This document shows, one piece after another, positions 10,889 to 25,400 of a stretch of 64,000 nucleotides of DNA. How positions within the stretch are numbered: position 1 is the stretch's first letter; each line of letters opens with the position of its first letter. This stretch comes from Rapana venosa (lineage: Eukaryota; Mollusca; Gastropoda; Neogastropoda; Muricidae), in NCBI GenBank assembly GCA_028751875.1, contig CM054145.1, positions 6,213,411 to 6,277,410 on the forward strand, in the 5' to 3' direction. Made by a program: the position numbers and the translations under genes. The notes under the pieces were generated by a model. That model worked only from the letters and a program-made list of their open reading frames with translations, did no database searches and was not told the DNA's origin.

Positions 10889-13303
10889 GTAAGTTGGAGA
10901 AAACTGTTTTCCTGCGATGTTTTTTTAATCTGAGGGTGTAGTTTGGTTGTTTTTTCTGTCTGCTGTCTGGTGCTGTGGTTGTTCCCATCCCTCTACTATC
11001 TGCTTGATATTCCTGGAGTAAATTCTGTGTATGGTTATTGTGTTGGTGGTTATTGCTGCTTGTTTTCATGTTCATTCCGTGTGTGTGGCTTGTCTGTGTG
11101 TGTGTTCAGACTTATTTCAGTTCGGTCGGTTTGTTTTTGTGGGTGTTTTGTACTGGAGTTGGAATATGAATCAGTAAGCTTGGACAACGTGTAACGCTTT
11201 TAGTGTGGTACTTTAGGAAAAGTGGTAGTTTGTGTAACAATGTCTGCTTTTTTGTATATTTTGTTTTGTGATTTTATGTTCTTAAAGTTGGTAATGAAAC
11301 TATATGATATCGTAATATTATATATTCGCATGTTTGCAGTATTAACATTGCTTAAAAATTGTCATACTTGTAGAACCTTAGTATTAAAGATAATTTTGAG
11401 CTGTTGTTGGGTAACTAAAAAAAACTTTTTAAATGATTAATGCAAGTCGTGTTAAACCTGTGTAATTTTATTATGACCAGGAAAACAAACATGACATGAT
11501 TTTGTTATAGTGAACAGCACACGGATAAACTTTTACAAAACAGGGCAAGGAAACATTTTGTTTAAAAACTCAAAATGTTTTACTTCGAGAAAATAAAAAC
11601 AGTACATTTTATGACAAAAAAATTGTTGGGAAAAAAAAGCTTGCAAAAGAGTGATAATGACCAACCAACTGTCATTTTATGTTGGTGCTTATGAAATAGA
11701 TGTTCATTCATGATTAATAATTTTAATATCAGTTTATGACAGACTGAAACAGTCGCCACAGCTTAGCATTTACTCTTTCCCATATTAACTGCCTTGTCAA
11801 TGCAGCCTCCCAGCATTAATTTTCTCCCTACCTACATTGCTCTGCTGTGCAAGAAAAAAAGATCAGAGATGTATTATTCACCATGTTTAGATTGCTACTG
11901 TTAATAAAGTATGCAGATATGTTGCTACTGTTAATAAAGTATGCAGATATGTTGCTACCGTTAATAAAGTATGCAGATATGCATTTAGGAAAATTTGAAG
12001 CGCAGCAAAAGATGTATGAAAAATAATGTTCTCTGTTGTCATACCAAAAGTTGTGAAATAATAAGATAAATTTTTGATGAAGTTGTTTTAGCATTTTTCA
12101 GATGCAAATTATGCTGTATATTATTTATCGTCATGTAACATCTAACTTGTAGAATGTTTTAGAAGTAGCGTTTTTGTTTTGTTGTAAAGTCATGAGCAGA
12201 CGAGCACAGGAAATGAGAAATGAAAATTTTCATTAATCTTTCCAAAGATAAGATAGATGACAGTATTAGTAATATAAGTAAAATGATGAATAATTCAATT
12301 GAGTGTTTGTTTCATGAATGAAAGTAGCTCATAATATTTCAGCATTTTGATCATTCATAATACCAAAAAATTGAAATTAAAAAAAAATCCTAAAGAACTT
12401 ACAATATATATATATTTTATTCACATTTCATGTTTTCTATATTATTTGTTTTTCATTTATATCTTAGATGTTCTCTGTAAGTGTATAAATTCGTCTTTAG
12501 GAGTGTTTGGAATAAGCATGGGAACAAATAATCTCACAGTCATTGAAAAATTAGTATCTGAGAGTTTCTGTAATAAAATGTGGAAAAACTATATCAAACA
12601 ATCCAAAACATTTGAGAGCGGTAGTTCATGGTTAGAACATACACTTTGGTGGGTCTGGAGTGATCTGAGTGTGAAGTGTTTGAGTCCCTACTGAGTTGAG
12701 GGTTTTCAGAGGATCATTTCTCCACCTAGCTAACTTCAGTTCTGATTCCATTTATCCGAAAAGTTTTTTGGATGAGACTTGTCGATTGCACACAGTTGTA
12801 CACGTGTATGTGCTAGCATAGCATCCAAGTTCCAACACACGGTATTAAGTAGTATAGCCACCATCCCATCCTTCATAAAAGAGTAAGCTGTCTCTGGCCA
12901 GTGGTATGGATGACACAGACATACTCAGTATGCCAGTTAGAGAGAAACTTTGACTCTGCAGAGTTTGACTTGCCCAAGACATAGTACTTTAAACAAGTTT
13001 CAGAGTGGATCTTCAGTGATTCTTCAAGGAGTTAGGTGAAGAAGAGGGGGTGGGGGGGCTTAAAAAAAGAGATGAGAAAGGAGATCTGTTTTGTAATTAA
13101 AAAAAGAAAAGTCTGTTCCATTTTTATCAATAGCGGAATAAGTGTCTCTGCTCTCGCCGTCATTTTCTGCCTTGTGTTGTGGAGTCAGTCAGATTGTTGC
13201 AAGGGTAGAAAGTCTCAAGACTTTTGTTCTGACTCGTGTCTCTGTTGTTCTCTTCTGCCTCCTGGTGTAGGATGGTGGTTATTATTATTATTATTATTAT
13301 TAC

Positions 13304-13345
<42 letters not shown>

Positions 13346-14967
13346 CATCATCATTATTATTATCATTATTATTATTATTATTATCATTATGCTTAACTTT
13401 GGCCGCTTCAGATTAACAGCATGGAGTGACAGAATTGTAACTTTGTTGTGAAGAAGTGTGGCTGAAATGTCAGCAAATCGGGGAGAGAAAGAAGAGTGTT
13501 GTTATTCACTGTGGTGATGGTGGGGTTGCGGTTCATTTTCCCTTGTCTGATGAAGTAGATTAGATAAATGCTGCTAGCTCAGTCTTTGCAAAATGCACTT
13601 CATGCGTTTATATATTTAAAAACATTGGCAGAAACAAAGCGAAAAGGAAAAAAAAGAGAATTTTCCTGTGTCTGTAATCAGTTTCAAAACATGATTCATA
13701 GTTGCAGCTAGTGTTCAATGTAATTTTTGCACAAAGAGTGAAAAAGCAGGAGAAAATGGGGGAGGGAGAGGGGTGGATGTGATGTGGGAATGTTTGAAGT
13801 AGTTATGAAAACAAAAAAAGTGTAGAAGTGGTATTTTCGAATATTTGTAGGTGGTACATCTATTTTAATTTATTTCAAAATCCCTTAATGTTCATAATGA
13901 CTGTACTTAACAAAATGTGTCAGATAATGAGATGTGTAAAGTATATGAGGTGGCTTGTGTTGTTGTTGTTGTTTGTTTTAAGACAACTGTTAAAACAATT
14001 TCATACCAAAAACAAACAAAACAAACAAGCGAGCAAGCTAACAAACAAGCAAGTAAAAACAACCAAACAGAAGAAGCCAGTATCAGTGTGTTGTCATTAG
14101 AAGTGGATCAGTGGCCATGTTGTGCTAAGTCCAGTAAAACTTAAAGAAAAGTTCCAACTCAGTACATTGACGAACAATTGAGTAGTGATGTTGAATAACA
14201 ACAAAAGTGAACTATCATCATTTATAAACATGTTAACTAAACTGTCTAGGAAAACATTTCATACAGAGAATCAACAACAGTAGTTGGGAGGAAAAGGGGA
14301 AATTCTTGGAGGAAAACAAGCAAACAGAACAAAAGGAAAACCGCCACCAGCAATTATGTTCATAATTACTGCGGCAAGTAGATCTCTACAAGAAATACTG
14401 AAGAAATGTGTTTATTCCTTTATAGAAGAGAAGAAAACATATTTGTTAATCAGGAAAAGATAACATTCTGATTTTTTTCTATCTTTTCAAATCAGGTTGC
14501 CCATATAGATACAACCAACATTATCCCTACGTTAAGGGAGAGAACCCCTCTTTCCCAGTACACTGTGCACATTTGTATGCTTCTGTAACCCAGTAGTGGG
14601 TGATACAGAAGGAAGGGTTAGGAGATGGTTGGTTACCCTTTAGCGGGTTACCCAGAGGGAAAAGACCAAGGTTAACAGTGTAACTTTATTGTTATTTGGT
14701 TTGATGTGTTGGAGATATGGGGCAAAAGTTTCGGATATTTAAAGAAATAAAAAGGTAATTTCAGGATTAAAGTATTCTCATCTATTGTTCAACTGTACTT
14801 GATTGCTGGTCTTAGTAAACCAGTAATCAGAATTATAGTGATTAGTACCCTTTTGTTAAAAATTTGAAAGAAAATGGCATGTAGATCACTAGATGTTCAT
14901 GTGTGTGCTTGTGCACACACACACAAATACGCATATACACACATGCTTGCATACATGCATGCGTACG

Positions 14968-15003
<36 letters not shown>

Positions 15004-18000
15004 GACAGTGAGAGAGATAGAGTTGCAAATGCAAACTGCTTTCAACAGCATAATCGATCAATTCAGGACAAATTTAATTATTATTTATACTATTCCATAT
15101 TCCTGAGTTTTCCATTTCTGTTTATTTATTGAGTTCGCTTCGTTTGGCATGGCTGCTTTCTGCTTTGTTCTGATTTATTATTTTTTTAATTTTGAAAGCA
15201 AATCAGAAATACTTAGTGCTAATAACATGTATTTGTATGCAAGAAACTGTGTGCCCGATCAAAGCAGCAAGTTATTCTGTATTTCGTTTTTGGTTGAAGC
15301 TGTTAAATTTTGCTTTTTTTTTTTTACCATAGATATGTTGAGTATAAGCTGATTTGAATTGTTCTGCTGCATGTGTATTAGTAGACAGTACTGTAACAGT
15401 ATAAGAACTAAAATGCACATGATGATTAGTATCAACAAGATTAGATTGGTTATTGTGATGATTAGTATCAAGATTAGATTGGTTAGTGTTAAACATCATT
15501 CCCGTTGCACAAATGCTAACTGATTGGCTTGGAGTGTGCTGATGAACAGTGTTCGATGTTCTGTTGTGTAGATTTGGTTACGCAAGGAAGACTGCAAATG
15601 AGCTTCAAAGTATCGGCAGAAAGCTTCCTCCTCCTCCTCCATCTATGAATATGATGAACTTCCCAAGAGCAAGGAAACCGGTAAGCACTCAGTGTGGGAA
15701 GAGGAGATGTGTGGAGGTTGTAGTTTAAAGCACAAGAGGATTTTTGTTGTTCGGTGGTGATCCACTTCAATTGACAGTGGCTCTTGTTGAACTGTTTTCT
15801 TGTGTTTAGTCTTTGGGTATTAGGGGCCGGGACAGCTCAGTGGTCAGAGCACTCGCTTTCCCCCAGCTAAGGTTAAGCTGCATCGAGCATGGTTACCGCT
15901 TGGATGGGTGACCGTTTGCGTGCCTTGGCTTCATCACAGTCCCCCAATTCACCCAGCTGTAAATGGGTAGCTGCTTCTTTAGGGTCAGGGAAGGTAAAGC
16001 TGCGAGGGAGAGGAGATAGGCACCACCCTCAGTATGCTGGCCCCTTGAGAAGCTGAGGTCTCTGATGCCTTGCTCCCCTACAACCACATAGGTTATGGGA
16101 ATGGTTTTTAAAAGCATAAATCTTGGCCACAAGGGTGGGGTGGGGAGTCTGGTTATTTCAACAGGCTGGGCTGAGTAATGCTTGATCCAGAGGCCATGGA
16201 TTCAGATCTTGTTGTTGTCAGCCACCAGGTTGGTAGAGAGGGGTGTGGGGGTATTAGTTGCACTCAGAAGGGATCAGTGAATGAAACAGCGAATGTATGT
16301 ATAATAATCTGTTGGTTTTTGTTGTTTCTTCAGGGGTTTCCTGGTGAAGACGAAGACAATGAAACCAGCCAGTTTTTCAACACAAATTCTCTTCGAGGAG
16401 TGGCCGGTGACAAAGACATAGGTGTAAGTTGCTTGGAGGAAGTCGTTTTTGAATTTTATTATGTTCATTTAGGACAAATTTCCATACTTATCAAGTTGGT
16501 TTGAACAAAATTTATTAGTTCAGAAACAACATAGCCACCAATACATGAAATGAGTACAACAAGCAATGCTTATATGAGTACTCTAACATCTTTACATATG
16601 CAAGAATGGGCTGCAGCTGAACTAATTCGCATCAAATAGATGAACAATAAGAAAAGATATTGTGAAAATATCAAAAAATGAAACAACAAATAAGCAAGTT
16701 GCTTGGATGACATTGTTTTGAATTTTATTTTGTTAATGTACGAATTTCCATGCACGTCTGTGTATTGTCGATGGTGCTTCAAATCTTTTTGACAAGCTCA
16801 ACAAGTTCTTGCTCAGTACCTGTGTTGTCCTGTGAAGGTTCAAGATAATTCTTTTCTCCCTTGTACTAAGTTTTGCTGACAGGATCTTAAATTGCATTAT
16901 TAGTCATAACCGTTCCAGAAAGATGGACGCTGTAGCCAAGTGGTTTGGACTGTTCAACTTCAATCCCATGGGTCCATGAAGTCGTGGGTTTGAATATCGG
17001 CAACGGCGTTTACTGAATTAAGGGTGGAGGGTTTTTACGATCTCCCAGGTCATCTTCAAGTGCAGACGTGCCAGTGCCTTCATTGCCTTCTTGTACATAC
17101 TAAAACGCAGAAGATCAAGTATGCAAGTTAAAGAACCTGTAATTCATGTCAGTGTTTGATGGGTTACGGAAACATGAACATACCCAGCATACATCCCCGA
17201 TGTCTGAATGCAGCTGCCTTCATGGTGGGGTGCAGAAACGGTCGCAGTCACAAAGTGTCACTATTGGTGAACCTCTGAGCTCTGTCCAAGGAAGAACATA
17301 CGTGCGCGCGCATGGATTTGAAATCTGTTGTTCATTATGTTTAAGGAGAGTCGCATGCCTGTAAATGATTGAGTGCAAGCGCTTCGATTTGTTTGTTTTT
17401 TACAAGATTCAGTGCTATATAAATTCCATATATTATTATTATTATTAACAACCAGAATAAAATGTACGTCGGTGTTCAGTGGGTTGTGGAAACATACCCA
17501 GCATACATCCCTGAAGTCGGAATGCAGCTACCATGATGGTGGTGAAAACAACGGCTGCAGACACAGAATCTCACCACTGGTGAACCATGGAGCTCTACCC
17601 AACAAATGAAAAACCCTACACAGTACTGTGGGGGTGATGTGTATTTTTTGTGCCTTAGATTGTTTCCTTCACTTTTCTTGTGATGATGATTACGGTTTTT
17701 TTGTGTTTTCACAGATCATGCCTTCTCAGTCACCATCCCAGTTGTCTGGCTTTGGGCAGACGGGCACCTTTTACACACCCAGTAAGCATTCCCTGACTAA
17801 TCACTTTTTACTGTAAAACCACTACTCATGTAAGTTCTGTGAACCAGTATATATATTTTGTTTTAAATGTAAAGCCAGCTTTATATGCCGATCACTCTGA
17901 AGATTGCTTGTGTTTGAAATAGGACTGCTGTAAAACTAAAGGTACAAAATAAAGTATATGAAGACAGTATTCTATGAGCGCTTTGATTTGTTGCTTTACA

Positions 18001-19384
18001 AGATTCAGCGCTATATAAATTCCATACATTATTATTATTATTAAAAAAAAAGGTATGTTCTTTCGAGCCAGAAGGCCCATAGAGCAGGAGCTTATCCCGG
18101 TTTCTGTAGCGTTAAGCGACTGATGGTTTTTCACCACCCCTGTGACAGGACGCTAGTCTGTCGCCAGATACTTCCCCAGCAGAGCTGGTACCCACTTGTA
18201 CACCTGGGTGGAGTGAGGAAAATAGGAGTAAAGTGTCTTTCCCAAGGACACAACACCGAGCCGAGCGGGGATCGAACCCGCGACCTCTGGATCACGAATT
18301 AACCGCCTAAACCACTCGACCACGGTGCCTCCCTATTATTATTATTATTATTATTAAATTGTGGTGGTAATTAAAATAAAAAAATTAATGTGCACAAAGA
18401 AAGATATGAATAGAAGGCGTAAGTGAAGGTTATCAATTTGAAAATCTTTAAAGGAAAAAACAAGAAAACACACCCCCAAAAAAGAGTTAAGGTATCATGT
18501 CATAAGTGTTAACATTTAACAACAAAGGTCACCAATATTTTACAATCTTGTACAGCTGGTAAGCGACTCAAGTCGCCAGGTTTCGTGCAGGCATTTGCCG
18601 TTTAAATGCAACCGTGACCTGTCATTACCGATGTGTCTGGTTTCAAAATTAGGCTTCTTTTTTCATACTTGGCCTTACATCATGCTTTTTATTGTTTAGT
18701 ACAGTTTACAAACTAAACATAACAGCATGCAAAAACCACATGCAGAAATTCACATCAGTTGCTTGGTTACTATAGAAGTAATAGATTCTTGAGTGCAAGT
18801 ATTGTTGTTTTCAAAGCCTGTTACAGGAAAATACAATGGCTGCTTGAGAAAAAGAAAGGTCTAGGAAAAAGGTATGTGTGGCATGTTTAAGGTTAAAGAT
18901 CTTAGAATAGCAGGATGGATGCTATAGCCTAGAGGTTCAGACTGCTTGACTTCAATCCCATGGGTAAGTCAGTCTTCAATTTTAACGTCTTTCCACTTTA
19001 AGTGATACCAGACGGCCCTAAAATAGGAGACTGAATGAAAGAGATAGATAGATAGATAGATAGATAGATATTCTTTTTATTGAACTCTCCCACTTTTAAC
19101 AAGTCATGATGCCTTGAGGTTTTGCCTCAGCGTCAAGTCTGGCGTTAACCCAAAGGCCCATCGGGACGGGACACTATCGAAATACGGGCACGCCGACCAG
19201 CATGAACCCTGGCTTCCCTTCCATGGGCATGCAGCAACCTCCGCAGCAACACTCGCCAAACAGGTACCACTGTCAATCCAAAATAAGAAAGAAGAAACAA
19301 AGAAAAGAAAAAAGAAGGAAAAAAAGGTACCACTGTTGTGTCAGTTCATGCTTTCTGCTGTCATACCCATCCCCTCCCCTCCTT

Positions 19385-19470
<86 letters not shown>

Positions 19471-22400
19471 CCCTCTCTCTCTCTCCCTTCCATCTTTATT
19501 TCAAAGGTTCTTCTGTGGGGATGCTGAGGGGTGGGGGGCTATCAGAAAATTAGCATCCCCCATCTTCTCAAAATGATGCACTAGGAATTCTCTCTTTTCT
19601 GTCGCTCTCTTTGGTTCTCCCTTGTTCTGTGTTCTTCCCGTCGTCTCCTTCTTGTCTATTTTCTCGCTTTCTTGATTCACTCTCCTGCCTTTTCTTTTCT
19701 CTCCAGAAAGACTGAAAAGGTGACAATTCTCACCCATGCTGAAGTCAGATGGATGCTGGGCCTGACTTGTCATGCCCTTAGCTGCACTGCGATGCGTTTT
19801 CACTCCCATGATGAACATTAGTACTTGCTGTCCTAGTGTTTGACGAAGAATAATTTAGAAGATGAAGTGTTTAAATTTGTTACTAATATGGAAGTGTGTG
19901 TAAACATCCCCCCCCCCCAACCAAACCTAAATTGAAAAGTACTTTAACTATCTAACCAAAATAGAAATTGTCAGATGAGCATTATGCTTATCCGAAATGT
20001 TTCGTTACAAAAATTATGTACTCGTATCCCCCCTTGGGGATAATAATAATCAATGGAATTTATATAGCGCTATATCTTGCAAATACAAATCAGAGCGCTT
20101 GCATTCAATCCGCTCCTACACATGCAACCAACAATGATTACAGCTGGGCTGGGATGGGATGGGATGGATAGCAGCTGAGAGTAGCTGAAATGGATGCCAG
20201 GGGCTCTTTCAGTATAAACAGCATCCCCACTTTCGGGAAATTCTGGGCTGAAAATTTCCCCTCCCTTTGTTTTCAGCTTATTGTCCACTGGTTAGCATAT
20301 TGCTTGATTTTGACCGTGCTGTTTTCTATAGAAGGTTCATTCTCTTTCCGTTGTCAGCATAGAAGGTTCATTGTATTTCCGTTTCCAGCACAGAAGGTTC
20401 ATTGTCTTTCCGTTTCCAGCACAGAAGGTTCATTGTCTTTCCGTTTACAGCACAGGAGGTTCATTGTTTTCGTTTTCAGCACAGAAGGTTCATTGTATTC
20501 GTTTTCACAGCAGAATGGTTCATTGTATTTCTGTTTCCAGCATAGAAGGTTCATTGTAATTTTTCGTTTTCCAGCAAGAAGTTCATTGTATTTCATCGTT
20601 TTCAGATGGAGGTTCATTGTATTTCTCTTTTCAGCATGGAAGGTTCATTGTATTTCTGTTTCCAGCATAGAAGGTCATTGTATTTCTGTTTCAGCATAAA
20701 GGTTCATTGTATTTCTTTTCAGCTATAGAAGGTTCATTGTATTTCTGTTTTCCAGCATAGAGGTTCTTTGTATTTCTGTTTTCAGCATAGAGGTTCATTG
20801 TATTTCTTTTTCACATAGAAGGTTCATTATTTCGTTTTCAGCATAGAAGGTTCTAATTTATTCCGTTTTCCAGCATCAGAAGGTTCATTGTATTTCTGTT
20901 TCAGCATAAAGGTTCATTGTATTTCCGTTTCATCATGGAAAGTTCATTTGTTATTCTGTTTTTAAAAGAAGGTTCATTGTTTTGCCGTTTTCAGCACATA
21001 AGGTTATTGTATTTCTTTTTCAGCATAGAAGGTTCTGTATTGCCGTTTCCAGCATATGAAGGTTATTGCATTTCTGTTTTCAGCCATGAAGGTTCATTTT
21101 ATTTCCGTTTTCAGCATAGAAGTTCATTGTATTCTGTTTTCAGCATAGAAGGTTCATTGCTTTGTTTTCAGCACAAAGTTCATTGTATTGCTGTTTTTAG
21201 CATAGATGGTTCATTTATTTCTTTTCCAATAGAAGGTTCATTTATTTGTTTTCAGCAAGAAGTTTGTTTCTCAGCAATGTCATTTATTTCTGTTTTCAGA
21301 TAAAGGTTCATTGTATTTCATTTTCGCATAGAAGGTTCATTGTATTTTTGTTTTCATAGAGTTTTTAAGTTATGTTCTGTTTTCGCAAGAAGGTTCATTT
21401 ATTTCTGTTTTCAGATGAAGTTCATTGTATTTCTAGGTTTTCAGCATAGAAGTTCATTGTATTTCTATGATGTTCTTTTACTTCAGCATGAAGGTTCATT
21501 GTATTTTGTTTTCAGCATGAAGGTTCATGTATTTACTGATTTTCAGCATAGAGGTTCATATGTATTTCTTTTCAGCAAGAAGGTTCATTGTATTTCGTTT
21601 TCAGCATAGAAGGTTCATTGTATTTCTGTTTTCAGCAAGAAGGTTCATTGTATTTCTGTTTTCAGCATAGAAGGTTCATTGTATTTCTGTTTTCAACTGA
21701 AGTTCATTTTATTCGTTTTTTTAGATAGATGGTTCATTTATTGCCATTTTCAGCACATAAGGTTCATTGTATTTCCTTTTTCAGCATAGAAGGTTCATTG
21801 TATTGCCATTGCCAGCATAGAAGGTTCATTGTATTTGTTTTCAGCATAGAAGGTTCATTGTATTTCGTTTTCGGCATAGAAGGTTCATTGTTTTCTGTTT
21901 TTCGCTAGAAGGTTCTTGTATTTCATTTCAGCAAGAAGGTTCATTGTATTTCTGTTTTCAGCATAGAAGGTTCATTGTATTTCTGTTTTCAGCATAGAAG
22001 GTTCATTGTATTGTCATTTTCAGCATAGAAGGTTCATTGTATTTCTGTTTTCAGCATAGAAGGTTCATTGTATTTCTGTTTTCAGCATAGAAGGTTCATT
22101 GTATTTCTGTTTTCAGCATAGAAGGTTCATTGTATTTCTTTTCAGCATAGAAGGTTCATTGTATTTCTGTTTTCAGCTTAGAAGGTTCATGTATTTTGTT
22201 TTCAGCACAGGAAGTTCATTGTATTTCGTTTTCAGATAGAAGGTTCATTGTATTTCGTTTTCAGCATAGAAGGTTCATTGTATTTCTTTTTCGCATAGAG
22301 GTTCTGTATTTCATTTTCAAAGTTATTGTATTTCTGTTTTCAGCACAGAATGTTCATTGTATTTCTGTTTCCAGATAGAAGGTTCATTGTATTTCTGTTT

Positions 22401-25400
22401 TCAGCATAGAGGTATTGTTTTCTGTTTTGTGAGGTCTTGTTTTCTGTTTTCAGCATAGAGGTTCATTGTATTTCTTTTTTCAGCATAGAAGGTTCATTGT
22501 ATTTCCGTTTTCAGCATAGAAGGTTCATTGTATTTCTGTTTTCAGCATAGAAGGTTCATTGTATTTCTGTTTTCAGCATAGAAGGTTCATTGTATTTCCG
22601 TTTTCATCATGGAAAGTTCATTTTATTGCTGTTTTTATCACAGATGGTTCATTTTATTGCCATTTTCAGCACATAAGGTTCATTGTATTTCCTTTTTCAG
22701 CATAGAAGGTTCATTGTATTGCCGTTGCCAGCATAGAAGGTTGATTGCATTTCTGTTTTCAGCATAGAAGGTTCATTGTATTTCCGTTTTCGGCATAGAA
22801 GGTCCATTGTATTTCTGTTTTCAGCATAGAAGGTTCATTGTTTTGTCATTTTCAGCATAGAAGGTTCATTGTGTTTTCAGCATAGAAGGTTCATTGTATT
22901 TCTGTTTTCAGCATAGAAGGTTCATTGTATTTCTGTTTTCGGCACAGAAGGTTCATTGTATTTTCGTTTATCAATGAAGGTTATTGTATTTCTGTTTTCA
23001 ATGAGTGTTCATTTTAATTACATGTTTTTTCAGCATAGAAGGTTCATTGTATTTCTGTTTTCAGCATAGAAGGTTCATTGTATTTCTGTTTTCAGCATAG
23101 AAGGTTCATTGTATTTCTGTTTTCAGCATAGAAGGTTCATTGTATTTCTGTTTTCAGCATAGAAGGTTCATTGTATTTCTGTTTTCAGCATATGAAGGTT
23201 CATGTATTCTGTTTTCAGCAAGAAGGTTCATTGTATTCTCTGCAGTTTTCAGCATAGAAGGTTCATTGTATTTCTGTTTTCAGCATAGAAGGTTCATTGT
23301 ATTTCTGTTTTCAGCATAGAAGGTTCATTGTTTTTTTTCAGCATAGAAGGTTCATTGTTTCTGCATTTTCAGACAAGGTTCATTTATTTCTGTTTTCAGC
23401 ATAGAGGTTCATTGTATTTCTGTTTTCAGCATAGAAGGTTCATTGTATTCGTTTTCAGCATAGAAGGTTCATTGTATTCGTTTTCAGCATAGAAGGTTCA
23501 TTGTATTTCTGTTTTCGCAGCATAGAAGGTTCATTGTATTTCTGTTTTCAGCATAGAAGGTTCATTGTATTCTGTTTTCAAGACATGAATGTTTCATGGT
23601 TCATGTTTCGTTTTCAGCATAGAAGGTTCATTTAATTTCTGTTTTCAGCATAGAAGGTTCATTGTATTTCTGTTTTCAGCATAGAAGGTTCATTGTGTTT
23701 TCAGCATAGAAGGTTCATTGTATTTCTGTTTTCAGCATAGAAGTTCATTGTATTTCTGTTTTCAGCATAGAAGGTTCATTGTATTTCTGTTTTCAGCATA
23801 GAAGGTTCATTGTATTTCTGTTTTCAGCATAGAAGGTTCATTGTATTTCTGTTTTCAGCATAGAAGGTTCATTGATTTGTTTTCAACACAGAAGGTTCAT
23901 TGTATTTCTGTTTTCAGCATAGAAGGTTCATTGTATTTCTGTTTTCAGCATAGAAGGTTCATTGTATTTCTGTTTTCAGCATAGAAGGTTCATTGTATTT
24001 CTGTTTTCAGCACAGAAGGTTCATTGTATTTCTGTTTTCAGTATAGAAGGTTCATTGTATTTCTGTTTTCAGCATAGAAGGTTCATTGTATTTCTGTTTT
24101 CAGCATAGAAGGTTCATTGTATTTCTGTTTTCAGCACTAGAAGGTTCATTGTATTTCCGTTTTCAGCATAGAAGGTTCATTATTTCTGTTTTCAGCATAG
24201 AAGGTTCATGTATTTTCGTGGTTTCACAGCATAGAAGGTTCATTGTATTTCCGTTTTCAGCATAGAAGGTTCATTGTATTTCTGTTTTCACAGGGTCATT
24301 TGTTTAGCAAGGTTCATTGTATTTCTTTTTCAGATAGAGTTATTTTTTTGGACATAGAAGGTTCATTGTATTTCTGTTTTCAGCATAGAAGGTTCATTGT
24401 ATTTCCGTTTTCAGCATAGAAGGTTCATTGTATTTCTGTTTTCAGCATAGAAGGTTCATTGTATTTCTGTTTTCAGCATAGAAGGTTCATTGTATTCTGT
24501 TTTCAGCATAGAAGGTTCATTGTGTTTTCTGATTGAAGGTTATTGTATTCGTTTCATAGAAGGTTCATTTATTGCTGTTTTCAGCATAGAAGGTTCATTG
24601 TATTTCTGTTTTCAGCACAGAATGGTTCATTGTATTTCTTTTCAGCATAGAAGGTTCATTGTATTTCTGTTTTCAGCATAGAAGGTTCATTGTATTTCTG
24701 TTTTCAGCATAGAAGGTTCATTGCATTTCTGTTTTCAGCATAGTAAGGTTCATTTGTATTTCTTAGGTTCTTCATGCGTTTCAAGGTTCATATTTGTTTC
24801 ACATGTATATTCTGTTTTCAGCATAGAAGGTTCATTGTATTTCTGTTTTCAGCATAGAAGAGTTCATTGTATTTCTGTTTTCAGCATAGAAGGTTCATTG
24901 TATTTTCGCAAGAAGGTTATTTATTTCTGTTTCAGATAAGGTTCATTGTATTTCTGTTTTTCAGCATAGAAGGTTCATTGTTATTGCCTGTTTCTCAGCA
25001 TAGAAGGTTCATTGTATTTCTGTTTTCAGCATAGAAGGTTCATTGTATTCGTTTTCAGCATAGAAGGTTCATTGCATTTCTGTTTTCAGCATAGAAGGTT
25101 CATTATTTGTTTTCACGAGTTATTTCCGTTTTAGTCATAGAAGGTTCATTGTATTTCTGTTTTCAGCATAGAAGGTTCATTGTATTGTCATTTTCAGCAT
25201 AGAAGGTTCATTGTGTTTTCAGCATAGAAGGTTCATTGTATTTTTGTTTTCAGCATAGAAGGTTCATTGTATTTCTGTTTTCAGCATAGAAGGTTCATTG
25301 TATTGTCATTTTCAGCATAGAAGGTTCATTGTATTTTTGTTTTCAGCATAGAAGGTTCATTGTATTTCTGTTTTCAGCATGAAGGTTCATTGTATTTTTT

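Noticed and set aside
13036..13451. Open frames with poly-Leu, poly-Ile or poly-Met
   Set aside because: They lie over the TTA microsatellite.
15891..15914. 5S rRNA gene
   Set aside because: Only the internal control region resembles 5S; the rest is SINE sequence and no full 120-base gene is present.
16421..16422. Donor two bases upstream of the chosen exon 3 end
   Set aside because: It would put exon 4 out of frame and lose the SQSPSQLSGFG match.
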